From positions 1 to 64,000 of the forward strand of contig JAEEIT010000086.1 in assembly GCA_016281535.1 (NCBI GenBank): a stretch of DNA of 64,000 nucleotides, written 5' to 3'. Under the pieces are notes generated by a model, which worked only from the letters and a program-made list of their open reading frames with translations, did no database searches and was not told the origin of the DNA. This document shows positions 9,284 to 17,288 of the stretch, piece after piece. The position numbers and the translations under genes were made by a program. The DNA is from Clostridia bacterium (GTDB taxonomy: Bacteria; Bacillota; Clostridia; Saccharofermentanales; Saccharofermentanaceae). Each line of letters starts with the position of its first letter. The first letter of the stretch is position 1.

Positions 9284-11727
9284 GAAAACCGGAACTACTG
9301 GCCCCGTCGGGCTCTATGTCGATGCTTCGTGCCGCGGTAGATGCCGGGGCAGATGCAGTATATCTTGGATTAAATCAGTATAATGCGCGTATCCATGCAG
9401 ACAATTTCACGCTGGAATCCCTGCAGGATGCGCTGAGCTATGCGCATCTTCGCAATTCGAAGGTGTATATTACGCTGAATACTTTACTGGACGATGACGA
9501 GGTGATGGATGCGGTAGAACTGGCATTAGACGCGTATATGCTCGGTGCGGATGCTTTTCTCGTACAGGATAAAGGCCTTGCTTCGTATCTGGCGGCACAT
9601 TTTCCGCAGATCCCTCTTCATGCCAGTACACAGATGAATGTATTCGGTATCGATCAGGCGTCCGAGATGAAGGAGCTGGGCATGAAACGTGTCGTTCTTC
9701 CGAGGGAACTGTCTGTAGATGAGATCCGGTCCCGTTCCGACATCTTCCATGATGAGAATATCGAAGTGGAAGTGTTTGTTCATGGTGCGATGTGCGTCTG
9801 CTACTCGGGTCTTTGCTTATTCAGCAGTATGAATAAATCCGGATCCCGATCCGGAAACCGCGGTTCCTGCGCGCAGCCTTGCCGTCAGAGCTATCAGTTA
9901 TGGGATGGAAACCGGGAGGTGGCTGTCGGAGGGAAACCTCTACGTTCGGGTAAACTGATTTCTCCGAAGGATCAGTCTGCGCTGCCCTATCTCCGTCAGT
10001 TGATGGAAATCGGAGTGGATTCTCTTAAGATCGAAGGAAGAATGCGCGATGAGAATTACTGTATGGCTGTTGTTTCGGCTTATCGAAGACTGATCGATGC
10101 GGTGGCAGATGGACGGGATACGAAGGACTTACTGGAAGAAGTGAGAAACGATCTTCTGGTTACATTTAACCGGGGAGGTTCCTTCACGACTCAGTATCTG
10201 CAGGGGAAGAAAGGATCCGATTATCTTTCCGGGGAATATGCCGGGAAATACGGGCTGTATTGGGGCGAGATAACAGGAGTGTATCCTCGTCTGGGAACGA
10301 TCGATGTCCGTTCCTTCCAGAAAGATGCCCCGCAGAAAGGGGATTTCCTTTCGATCCGGGATAAAGAGCAGGAGATCGCTAGCTTCCCTGTCGGAAAGAT
10401 CGATGTGGATAGGCAGTCTTCCTGGGTAAAAGGTCTGCACCCTGATGCGATGGCGAAGCTTAGAAACGGCATGTCCGTGTACCGCATGAGCAAGAAGATC
10501 GAAGTGCCTCGTGACAAACTCCGCCGTACGCCGATCACAGGTGTTTTCTGTCAGGAAGGTAAGGAGTATATCCTTCGTGTCGAGGTCTCTGAGGGAGCTT
10601 TCGCCGGAGTGACGGCTTCCTGCGAAGTTCCGGCCGGAAATCCCGGAGATGGTGACCCGCTGACATGGGAAAGAGCGAAGGAACAGTTTCAGAAGACCGG
10701 GCAGACGCCGTTTTCTTTTACGGACATTCGTAAAGACGGGGATTTCCCGATTTTCCTTCGTATTGCACAGATCAATGCACTCCGAAGAGATGCGATGGCA
10801 TTTCTAGCCGAAGCGGTGCTGGATAGCCAGAGTCGTGACAGGAGTCGGCTATTTGCGGAAGAAGAGGAATTGAACGTTCCGCAGAAGGATAAACCGGAGA
10901 AGATGCATGTCATTATTGCCGATTACCTCGATATGGGCCGTATTTCTGGAGGATATGCATGTGGGGCCGATATCTACGTTTTCCCGGCACTTCAGATAAC
11001 CCGTTCCGGAAGGATCCATTCTATCGAAGCACTTCTTGAGGAAGAACCGTCTGCGAAAGTGGCGCTTCGTCTTCCGGGAGCCTATAAAGATGAAGCAATC
11101 GAAATCCTGGATAAAGCCTATACACTCCTCTCTTCACACGCTAAAGACCGTTTTATCGGTTTCTTCGGCACGCATCCGCAGGATAAGACCGTAGGCTTAC
11201 TACCGGGAAGCAATATCTATAACCGATTTACTTATCGGTATGAGGTACAGAAAAATGAAGAATTCCTCTTCGTATCCCATGAGATGAATGACGAGAAAAT
11301 CAGAAAAATGGGCGCCTCCCTTCGTGATGAAGCAGGCAGTACTTTTATGGCAGTACATCGTTATGGCCCGATCGAATGGATGCAATCGGAGTTCTGTCCG
11401 TTAGGACGTCATCAGAAGAACTGCAGCATGTGCAGGGAGCATCCTGAAGTGTCCATGAGCGAATACACGACAGATAAGTCGGATGTACATCATGACAGCC
11501 GGATGGATCTTGTCTGCTATCCCGGATTATGTAGAGCGGATCTTTTCGGTGATGCGAAGAACCTTATATCCGGAGATACGGTCAGCGGGCTTCTCTCGAT
11601 GGGGATCCCGACAGCCTCGGTTGCCCGCTTTATGAATGAGGATCAGGAAGAAAGAAGGATGATCGTTGAATCGCTCTATCCCGACGAATATGAGGACGAT
11701 GAGGAGGAAGACTGGTATGAGTACTGA
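9280..11727 (+). CDS. U32 family peptidase-like protein with C-terminal extension (probable RNA-hydroxylation factor)
   Basis: This 815-residue protein belongs to peptidase family U32. It begins with KPELLAPSGSMSMLRAAVDAG, typical of the TIM-barrel start, and carries the U32 signature around EVFVHGAMCVCYSGLCLFS (residues 165-183), then the cysteine-bearing RGSCAQPCRQSY. Further cysteines occur in the C-terminal third (CPLGRHQKNCSMC and CYPGLC), giving the Cys set expected for an Fe-S or metal site. Characterised members (RlhA, TrhP) hydroxylate 23S rRNA or tRNA rather than act as proteases, so a role in RNA modification is likely here too. The start overlaps the zapA-like stop and the 3' end overlaps dut. 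Confidence 0.9.
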   Translation: MRKPELLAPSGSMSMLRAAVDAGADAVYLGLNQYNARIHADNFTLESLQDALSYAHLRNSKVYITLNTLLDDDEVMDAVELALDAYMLGADAFLVQDKGLASYLAAHFPQIPLHASTQMNVFGIDQASEMKELGMKRVVLPRELSVDEIRSRSDIFHDENIEVEVFVHGAMCVCYSGLCLFSSMNKSGSRSGNRGSCAQPCRQSYQLWDGNREVAVGGKPLRSGKLISPKDQSALPYLRQLMEIGVDSLKIEGRMRDENYCMAVVSAYRRLIDAVADGRDTKDLLEEVRNDLLVTFNRGGSFTTQYLQGKKGSDYLSGEYAGKYGLYWGEITGVYPRLGTIDVRSFQKDAPQKGDFLSIRDKEQEIASFPVGKIDVDRQSSWVKGLHPDAMAKLRNGMSVYRMSKKIEVPRDKLRRTPITGVFCQEGKEYILRVEVSEGAFAGVTASCEVPAGNPGDGDPLTWERAKEQFQKTGQTPFSFTDIRKDGDFPIFLRIAQINALRRDAMAFLAEAVLDSQSRDRSRLFAEEEELNVPQKDKPEKMHVIIADYLDMGRISGGYACGADIYVFPALQITRSGRIHSIEALLEEEPSAKVALRLPGAYKDEAIEILDKAYTLLSSHAKDRFIGFFGTHPQDKTVGLLPGSNIYNRFTYRYEVQKNEEFLFVSHEMNDEKIRKMGASLRDEAGSTFMAVHRYGPIEWMQSEFCPLGRHQKNCSMCREHPEVSMSEYTTDKSDVHHDSRMDLVCYPGLCRADLFGDAKNLISGDTVSGLLSMGIPTASVARFMNEDQEERRMIVESLYPDEYEDDEEEDWYEY

Positions 11728-12208
11728 GATTTTTGTGGAACGGATAAGTGATGATGCGGTGCTTCCGGCTTATGCGCACGATGGCGATGCCGGGATGGAC
11801 CTGTATAGTGTCTCGGATGTGGTGATCGCTCCCGGTGAGACGGTGCTGATTCATACCGGTCTTAGATTCGCGATTCCACAGGGATATGAGGTGCAGATCC
11901 GGCCGAGAAGCGGAATATCGCTGAATACCCCGCTCCGGATCCCGAATGCGCCTGGTACCATCGACAGTGGATACCGTGGAGAAATCTGTATCATTATGGA
12001 GAATACATCCTGTGAGAAATATGCTTCGGAACCGGAGTTTCTGCTGACGGATAAGGGCAACAAGAAGGGACCTTATCACATCCGTAAAGGGGACCGGATC
12101 GCGCAGATGGTCGTAGCAAGATATGAAACATCTGTATTTCGTGTCACTGAGAATGTGGAAGCGATCGGTGTGGATCGTGAAGGCGGCTTCGGCTCGACCG
12201 GGGTATGA
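11717..12208 (+). CDS. dut: Deoxyuridine 5'-triphosphate nucleotidohydrolase (dUTPase)
   Basis: This enzyme hydrolyses dUTP to dUMP and PPi, keeping uracil out of DNA and supplying dUMP for thymidylate. All five trimeric-dUTPase motifs are visible in the 163 residues: GDAGMDLYS (1), RPRSGIS (2), GTIDSGYRGEI (3, with the catalytic Asp), RIAQMVVARY (4) and the C-terminal GGFGSTGV (5). I start at ATG 11717 because GAGGAGG lies seven bases upstream; the in-frame ATG at 11666 would add 17 poorly conserved residues from inside the U32 gene. It overlaps the U32 gene by 11 bases, so the purL-to-dut block is probably one operon. Confidence 0.97.
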   Translation: MSTEIFVERISDDAVLPAYAHDGDAGMDLYSVSDVVIAPGETVLIHTGLRFAIPQGYEVQIRPRSGISLNTPLRIPNAPGTIDSGYRGEICIIMENTSCEKYASEPEFLLTDKGNKKGPYHIRKGDRIAQMVVARYETSVFRVTENVEAIGVDREGGFGSTGV

Positions 12209-12255
12209 CACCAAGCGCGCTTGTGAGGAGCGGATTTTCGGATACTTGTGGTTTA

Positions 12256-12284
12256 TGGTCAAGTACTGAAAGTCGTGATAAAAT
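12256..12284 (+). promoter_or_regulatory. Sigma-A promoter, extended -10, before the alpha/beta-hydrolase-like gene
   Basis: TGGTCA (12256-12261) and TAAAAT (12279-12284) are 17 bp apart, and TGA directly precedes the -10 (extended -10). The gene starts about 50 bp downstream. Confidence 0.6.
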
Positions 12285-12333
12285 GGAACAATTCTGAAGA
12301 AAGGCGCGGTGACTGCACCGTGTGAGGTTACTT

Positions 12334-13350
12334 ATGGGTCAGGGAATAACGAAACGTGAAGGAACGAAGTTCTCTTTCTCCAAGATCATCGTCCGCATGG
12401 CGCTGGTCCTCAGTATTCTTGCCGTTTTTACTGTTGCGATCATTGTCATTACGGCGTCTACGGCCAATAGTCTGATGAGCCTTAAGAAGAAGAGTCTTCC
12501 GAATATTCCGTCTAATGTTCTGCCTTCCTATTCCGCGACCAGCTTTACTTCTTCGGATGATCAGACGATCCTTTCCGGCTGGTTCTTCAAGACCACGGAT
12601 CCCATCAGCACTATCATTGTGGTGCACGATACCCAGTCAAACCGTATCCCGTACAACGTCAGCATGGTCGAGATGATCAATGATTTCCTGAATATGCACT
12701 TTAATGTGTTTCTGTTCGATCTTCGGAACTCCGGCGAGAGCAGTGGCGCGATCTGCGGCTACGGGTACCTGGAATGGCAGGATGTACTGGGTGCGATCAA
12801 GCATGTGAAGAAGATCTCGGTGACGACGGATGTCATCCTTTACGGAATCGGTTCGGGCTGCAGCGCCTGCCTGATTGCGATGGATAAGCTTCCGCCGTCT
12901 CTGGATACGGAAGTCCTGGAAGGATATAATCAGAAGATCTCTGATCTCGGATTCGATGTGCACTATATTGCCGGAATCATTCTGGATTCACCGGCGAAAA
13001 ATTCAGACGACTATATCGTTCCTTTTGTTCTGAAGAAGTCGAAGCTTTCGTTTATAACGAAGAATTTCGTACCTTACGCGATCCGTGTCTCGGCGGGTGA
13101 ATCTTCCAGTATGAATCTGGCGACCGAGATCTCGCGGCTCCCGATCCCGGTGTGTATCATATACGGTGGACGAGATACTTTCGTCGGATCGGACAAGATC
13201 GGTCAGATCGTGGAGGAGAGGAAACGCCTGAACCCGAATACGACTATGGCGACTATGATCCCGGGTGCAGGATATGTGGAGTCGTACATTATCGATCCGG
13301 AAGGATACCGCCAGACACTCCGAGAGTATCTGGAGACGTATTTTAAGTAA
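12334..13350 (+). CDS. Membrane-anchored alpha/beta-hydrolase-fold protein with degenerate catalytic triad
   Basis: This is a 338-residue protein with an N-terminal membrane segment (about residues 18-42) and an extracellular alpha/beta-hydrolase fold of the YqkD/BAAT-like type. Fold marks are VVHDTQSN (strand 3), DLRNSGESSG (strand 4 loop), IILDSP (strand 6) and IIYGGRDTFV (strand 7). At the nucleophile elbow the sequence is GIGSGCS (171-177), so the expected Ser of G-x-S-x-G is Gly173. At the histidine position the family GAGH is GAGY (Tyr314). Asp281 remains. It is thus probably not a normal serine hydrolase; Ser174 or Ser177 could only act if the elbow is shifted. The start is ATG 12334 with GAGG six bases upstream, preferred over GTG 12322. 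It is upstream of tsaD. Confidence 0.8.
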   Translation: MGQGITKREGTKFSFSKIIVRMALVLSILAVFTVAIIVITASTANSLMSLKKKSLPNIPSNVLPSYSATSFTSSDDQTILSGWFFKTTDPISTIIVVHDTQSNRIPYNVSMVEMINDFLNMHFNVFLFDLRNSGESSGAICGYGYLEWQDVLGAIKHVKKISVTTDVILYGIGSGCSACLIAMDKLPPSLDTEVLEGYNQKISDLGFDVHYIAGIILDSPAKNSDDYIVPFVLKKSKLSFITKNFVPYAIRVSAGESSSMNLATEISRLPIPVCIIYGGRDTFVGSDKIGQIVEERKRLNPNTTMATMIPGAGYVESYIIDPEGYRQTLREYLETYFK

Positions 13351-13362
13351 AGGAGAGAAGTC

Positions 13363-14373
13363 ATGGCTGTTCTTACTCTGGGAATTGAATCATCCTGTGA
13401 TGAAACCGCATGTGCCGTAATTGAGGACGGACGTGTCGTGCGTGCGAGCATGATTGCCTCCCAGGCGGATTTCCACAGCCAGTATGGCGGCGTTGTTCCG
13501 GAACTGGCTTCGCGCATGCATGTCGAGGCCATCGTTCCGTGTCTTTCCGAAACAATGGCGCAGGCCGGCTGTACATATGACGATATCGATGCAGTCTGTG
13601 TCACGAAAGGTCCGGGTCTGGTCGGCGCACTTCTTGTAGGTGTTTCATCGGCAAAAGCACTGTGTGAGGTGAAGGGACTTCCTCTTGTCGGGGTGAACCA
13701 TATGGCCGGTCATATCGCGGCAAATTACCTTTCCGATCCAGCCTGGGAACCGCCTTTCCTTTGCCTTGTGGTTTCCGGCGGACACAGTGAGATCCTTCAC
13801 GTGAAGGATTACACGGATATGGAATATATCTGCGCGACCCGTGATGATGCGGCAGGGGAAGCTTTTGACAAGATTGCGCGAGTGATCGGGCTGGGCTATC
13901 CCGGTGGCCCGAAGCTGGACAAAGCAAGTGTCAGCGGAGATCCGAATGCGTATTCATTTCCTACCCCCCGCATTTCTGACTCCCTTGATTTCTCCTTCAG
14001 TGGCATCAAGACGGCAGCCCTGAATACGATCAATCAGATACGGCAGAACGGCGGGGAGATAGATGTGCCTGATTTTGCCGCTTCCTATCAGGATGCGATC
14101 TGTTCGGTGCTGATCGACAGACTCGATCAGGCGGTGAAAATGACCGGCATGCGACGGATATGTCTTGCCGGCGGGGTATCGGCGAATTCCTGCCTCAGAA
14201 GAAAAATCACGGAACTTGCGAAGAAGAGAAAATGTGAACTGTGCGTACCGAAAATGGCATATTGCACGGATAATGCAGCCATGATCGCATCAGCAGGGTA
14301 TTATGATTACATGAGAGGTGTTCGTGACGGTATGGACATGAATGCCTATCCGTCTTTGGAATTAGGAGTGTAA
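13363..14373 (+). CDS. tsaD: tRNA N6-threonylcarbamoyladenosine synthase subunit TsaD
   Basis: TsaD transfers the threonylcarbamoyl group to A37 of ANN-decoding tRNAs, with TsaB and TsaE. The 336 residues start LGIESSCDETACAV, the ASKHA phosphate-1 motif. The metal ligands are the His pair in GVNHMAGH (near residues 111-115), and the family segments VSGGHSE, DDAAGEAFDK and CLAGGVSAN follow. The start ATG 13363 has AAAGGAG upstream. smpB follows one base after the stop. tsaB and tsaE are not in the window. Confidence 0.97.
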   Translation: MAVLTLGIESSCDETACAVIEDGRVVRASMIASQADFHSQYGGVVPELASRMHVEAIVPCLSETMAQAGCTYDDIDAVCVTKGPGLVGALLVGVSSAKALCEVKGLPLVGVNHMAGHIAANYLSDPAWEPPFLCLVVSGGHSEILHVKDYTDMEYICATRDDAAGEAFDKIARVIGLGYPGGPKLDKASVSGDPNAYSFPTPRISDSLDFSFSGIKTAALNTINQIRQNGGEIDVPDFAASYQDAICSVLIDRLDQAVKMTGMRRICLAGGVSANSCLRRKITELAKKRKCELCVPKMAYCTDNAAMIASAGYYDYMRGVRDGMDMNAYPSLELGV

Positions 14374-14374
14374 T

Positions 14375-14854
14375 ATGGCGATACAAAGAGGAATCAAGAT
14401 CATAGCCGAGAACAGAAAAGCGTTTCACGACTATTATATCGAAGATAAATATGAGGCGGGAGTGGTCCTTTCCGGAACGGAGGTGAAGTCACTTCGCGCC
14501 GGCAGAGTCAATCTCAAGGACAGTTATGTACAGGTCAAAGAAGGGGAGATGTTCCTGATCGGTGTGCATATCAGCCCGTATGATCACGGGAACCGCTATA
14601 ATCTGGACCCGATGAGGACGAGAAAACTCCTCATGCATAAGAGCGAGATCATCCGGCTGTACACGACCGTGAAGCAGGATGGTCTGACCCTGGTTCCGAC
14701 GAAATGCTATTTCCGTGACGGGAAAGTCAAGTTCGAGATCGGCCTGGCCAGAGGTAAGAAGAATTTCGATAAACGCGATGCGGATGCAGAGAAGACGGCG
14801 AAGCGTGATATCGACCGTGCGATCAAGAGCCATAAGAAGAATACAGATTATTGA
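14375..14854 (+). CDS. smpB: SsrA-binding protein SmpB
   Basis: SmpB binds tmRNA and brings it to stalled ribosomes for trans-translation. The 159 residues show the beta-barrel motifs YEAGVVLSGTEVKSLRAGRVNLKDSY and the C-terminal basic tail RGKKNFDKRDADAEKT that enters the mRNA channel. The length is standard. The gene starts one base after the tsaD stop with AGGAG inside the tsaD 3' end, so both are co-transcribed. tmRNA itself is not in the window. RqcH, a second rescue pathway, is encoded at 25.9-27.8 kb. Confidence 0.97.
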   Translation: MAIQRGIKIIAENRKAFHDYYIEDKYEAGVVLSGTEVKSLRAGRVNLKDSYVQVKEGEMFLIGVHISPYDHGNRYNLDPMRTRKLLMHKSEIIRLYTTVKQDGLTLVPTKCYFRDGKVKFEIGLARGKKNFDKRDADAEKTAKRDIDRAIKSHKKNTDY

Positions 14855-14870
14855 GATTCCGCTAATTATT

Positions 14871-14899
14871 TTGAGAAGTTTCCCTGTTTGTAGTATACT
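14871..14899 (+). promoter_or_regulatory. Sigma-A promoter of the VanZ-like gene
   Basis: TTGAGA (14871-14876) and TATACT (14894-14899) are 17 bp apart, each one or two mismatches from consensus. The VanZ-like gene starts 31 bp later. Confidence 0.8.
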
Positions 14900-14930
14900 T
14901 GTCATGTAAACTTTAAAGGAGACGAGAGGA

Positions 14931-15509
14931 ATGAGCCTGACCTCGGAGAACAAGAAATCGGTATTTCATCCGCTTTATTTTCTTTTCGCATTCATCATGT
15001 GGATCCTGGTGATCGGGTGGCTGGCTGTGATTTTCTCGCTTTCTTCTGAAAATGCGGATGCTTCTTCACAGCGTTCTGCCGAACTTCTGGATATGATTGC
15101 CAAGAATCTGCATCTTTATATGAGTGAAGAATTCCTGAGATGCTGTGCGCATGTTCTGGAATTCGTCATTTTATCCACGCTTTCTTATGTTTCCATGTTT
15201 GCCACGAATCATGTGATTACGGGTTCCGGCGTTTCCTATGAACAGAAACTGGACAAGCTTAAGAATGATAATGAAGTCTATATTGCAGTGTCTCTTTGGA
15301 TCACATCCTTAGTGGCCGCTGCGGATGAATACCACCAGATCTTCGTGGCCGGACGCTCTTCGAGTCTTTTCGACGTATTTCTTGATGTTTCGGGCGCTTT
15401 CGTACTGATGCTGATCATCCGTATCGTTGTTTCGATCTATGCTTATGTTAAGAATAAGAAGCAGGTCATGGAAATGATCGCAGCTGAGACACATATGGAG
15501 GAAGTATAA
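14931..15509 (+). CDS. VanZ-like family membrane protein
   Basis: This is a 192-residue integral membrane protein. Hydrophobic segments lie at about 14-38, 70-88, 120-135 and 148-172. The VanZ-like hallmarks are the IFSLSSENADASSQRS segment after helix 1, the CAHVLEFVIL helix, and DEYHQIFVAGRSSSLFDVFLDVSGAF near residues 128-153. VanZ itself gives low-level teicoplanin resistance, but most family members have no known function and I do not infer resistance. The start ATG 14931 has AAAGGAG upstream and its own promoter at 14871. Confidence 0.85.
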   Translation: MSLTSENKKSVFHPLYFLFAFIMWILVIGWLAVIFSLSSENADASSQRSAELLDMIAKNLHLYMSEEFLRCCAHVLEFVILSTLSYVSMFATNHVITGSGVSYEQKLDKLKNDNEVYIAVSLWITSLVAAADEYHQIFVAGRSSSLFDVFLDVSGAFVLMLIIRIVVSIYAYVKNKKQVMEMIAAETHMEEV

Positions 15510-15866
15510 ATGGGGATTTTTGATAAGAGAAAAGAGAAAGACCGTGAGAAGGCGGATTCTCCTCTGTGGATGGCGGCCTATATGCCGTCCTATTCTTTTA
15601 TGATCGACGGAAATGGTAATCCTTCTGGCGGATTTGCCCTAAATGAGGGCATTCTTTCCAGATTCCTGAAGAAACCTTCCGAATACTATGAAGAGACCGA
15701 CCACTTCTTGATGGTTCTTATCAGTTCGACGGATAAGAAAGTGATCGGCGAACTTCCTTATGATAAGGCGCTAAAAGCACTGGAAGCCTATAAGCAGGAT
15801 GAAACGAAAGATGAACTGCTGGTTCGTCCGCTTACGTATCAGGAGATCACAGGACTTCTGAAATAG
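15510..15866 (+). CDS. Hypothetical protein, 118 residues
   Basis: I do not recognise this protein. It is soluble, starts with a highly charged segment (MGIFDKRKEKDREK), and has a possible compact alpha/beta core from about residue 18 to the end, including FMIDGNGNPSGGFALNEGI and VIGELPYDKALKALEAY. There is no signal peptide or membrane segment. The ATG directly follows the stop of the VanZ-like gene and has GGAGG upstream in the VanZ 3' end, so translation is probably coupled. A bidirectional terminator follows. It is a real gene by position, RBS and codon use. Confidence 0.7.
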   Translation: MGIFDKRKEKDREKADSPLWMAAYMPSYSFMIDGNGNPSGGFALNEGILSRFLKKPSEYYEETDHFLMVLISSTDKKVIGELPYDKALKALEAYKQDETKDELLVRPLTYQEITGLLK

Positions 15867-15900
15867 GCATACCGGCCGGGTAATGTGAAATAAAGAAAAA

Positions 15901-15940
15901 AAGAAGCTCCCTCTTTCGTAAGGGAGCTTCTTCTTTCGTA
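15901..15940. terminator. Bidirectional intrinsic terminator between convergent genes
   Basis: AAGAAGCTCCCT (15901-15912) and AGGGAGCTTCTT (15921-15932) form a perfect 12-bp stem with an 8-base loop. An A-rich run precedes it and a T-rich run follows, so it can stop transcription from both the 15510 gene (plus) and the DUF3048 gene (minus). Confidence 0.9.
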
Positions 15941-15957
15941 GCTATTTGATCGATCCT

Positions 15958-17166
15958 TTAAGAAATCGTAAGTTTATCGATCCTGTCTTCATCTACAACA
16001 CAGATGTAGGACTTTCCGGCATTCACATCGATCTCTTTACCGGTACTGTCGTAGCACTTGATCGGGTCATTCGGTGTCGGCTTCGTCCATGTGATCGGCT
16101 CGGCTTTACCGTAAGAAACGTAGTATCCTGTGCCGCCTTCTTCCATGTGAATATCAACATGGCGCTCGGTACTCGGGTCATTCGGACGGGGATTGATCGG
16201 GCAGTACAGTACAAATACATTCGTAAAGTTGATCTGTGTGTCATTATTGATATCCGTCTGAGGCTGACCCTCATACTGGAACTTGTAGTAGACGCCTTCA
16301 TCTGCATTATAGACAAACTGAGCATCATCGTTCATGGAAGAGAAGTACACAGTCATGTCGGTGCAGTCGATGGCGTCCGTCATCTTTGCCGTACCGGGAT
16401 CGACGAAATTGAACAATCTCGGCATTTCACCATTGAGGTCGATATTGTAATACTCCGCCGCACGGACAAGGAAATCACCACGGGAAACACCGCAATGCTC
16501 CTGCGCACGCTGGCTCTTCCATTCGCGATCGTACCAGCAGAACCGGTCTCCGGTGACTTCACCGGCATCGTGGCCCTTGCCGTAATCATAAATGTTGTTG
16601 TTCAGATCGACCCATGGGATGCTGTTCTTTCTGACGTGAGAAGGTACAGCCGTTTCATCCGAACCCCAAGAGAAGAATATCGCACCGATTCCGGCACACA
16701 TATCGGCAGGTCCGACACGTCCGCTTCGGATGGAACCGAGAAGCGGGATCTTGGAAATGTCTTCGTATACGCAGAGCATTCTCGTCTGACCGCCTTCTGT
16801 TTCGAATTCGAAAATAACCGATGCATCGCTTGTGCCTCGAGAGGGATTGGCTTGTCTGGTGTTATTGATGGTAATGGCAGCTCCGCGCTTGCCTTTGTTT
16901 TCAATATCCATTTCAATCAAGCCGGTAAGAGGGTTCTCCATTACATCCGTCGGAACCGGAATGGTATACTCTGTTGTTTCAGAAGGAACAACCGTAGCCT
17001 CCGTCTCTGAATCTGAAGCCTGGCTGGAGTCGCCAGAATCGTCTTTTGTCCACCAGGTTTCATAACTCATGGATTCGGGGGCTTTCTTGCCACATGCTGC
17101 CAGAGGTGAACCGATGAGCATGATCGAGGCAGAAATAGCTACGAGTTTGATGAGTTTCTGTTTCAT
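15958..17166 (-). CDS. DUF3048 domain lipoprotein (YerB-like)
   Basis: This is a 402-residue surface lipoprotein. Residues 1-25 are a lipoprotein signal peptide ending in the lipobox SPLAAC, with Cys25 the lipidation site. A low-complexity Ser/Glu/Thr linker follows (about residues 45-70). The DUF3048 domain then begins with ENPLTGLIEMD and contains the typical INNTRQANPSRGTSDAS and GSIRSGRVGPADM segments; a second conserved half runs to the C-terminus. The function of the family is unknown; B. subtilis YerB is the reference member. The start ATG at 17166 has GGAGAGAG upstream. It is a single gene, divergent from the LCP gene. Confidence 0.9.
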   Translation of the reverse strand: MKQKLIKLVAISASIMLIGSPLAACGKKAPESMSYETWWTKDDSGDSSQASDSETEATVVPSETTEYTIPVPTDVMENPLTGLIEMDIENKGKRGAAITINNTRQANPSRGTSDASVIFEFETEGGQTRMLCVYEDISKIPLLGSIRSGRVGPADMCAGIGAIFFSWGSDETAVPSHVRKNSIPWVDLNNNIYDYGKGHDAGEVTGDRFCWYDREWKSQRAQEHCGVSRGDFLVRAAEYYNIDLNGEMPRLFNFVDPGTAKMTDAIDCTDMTVYFSSMNDDAQFVYNADEGVYYKFQYEGQPQTDINNDTQINFTNVFVLYCPINPRPNDPSTERHVDIHMEEGGTGYYVSYGKAEPITWTKPTPNDPIKCYDSTGKEIDVNAGKSYICVVDEDRIDKLTIS

Positions 17167-17232
17167 TTACTCTCTCCTTGTTGATTAATATGACTCTATT
17201 GTAACATAACGTTGGTAATATATTGCATGTCA

Positions 17233-17261
17233 TTGAAATGTAACACAAAATCGGGTAATAT
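17233..17261 (+). promoter_or_regulatory. Sigma-A promoter of the LCP gene
   Basis: TTGAAA (17233-17238) and TAATAT (17256-17261) are 17 bp apart, with the gene start 28 bp downstream. Confidence 0.7.
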
Positions 17262-17288
17262 GGTGCAAGGTTAAGAAAGGGGAAGAAT

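Noticed and set aside
15946..17010. 354-codon plus-strand frame over the DUF3048 gene
   Set aside because: Starts inside the bidirectional terminator region and is antisense to a lipoprotein with a clear signal peptide and lipobox.
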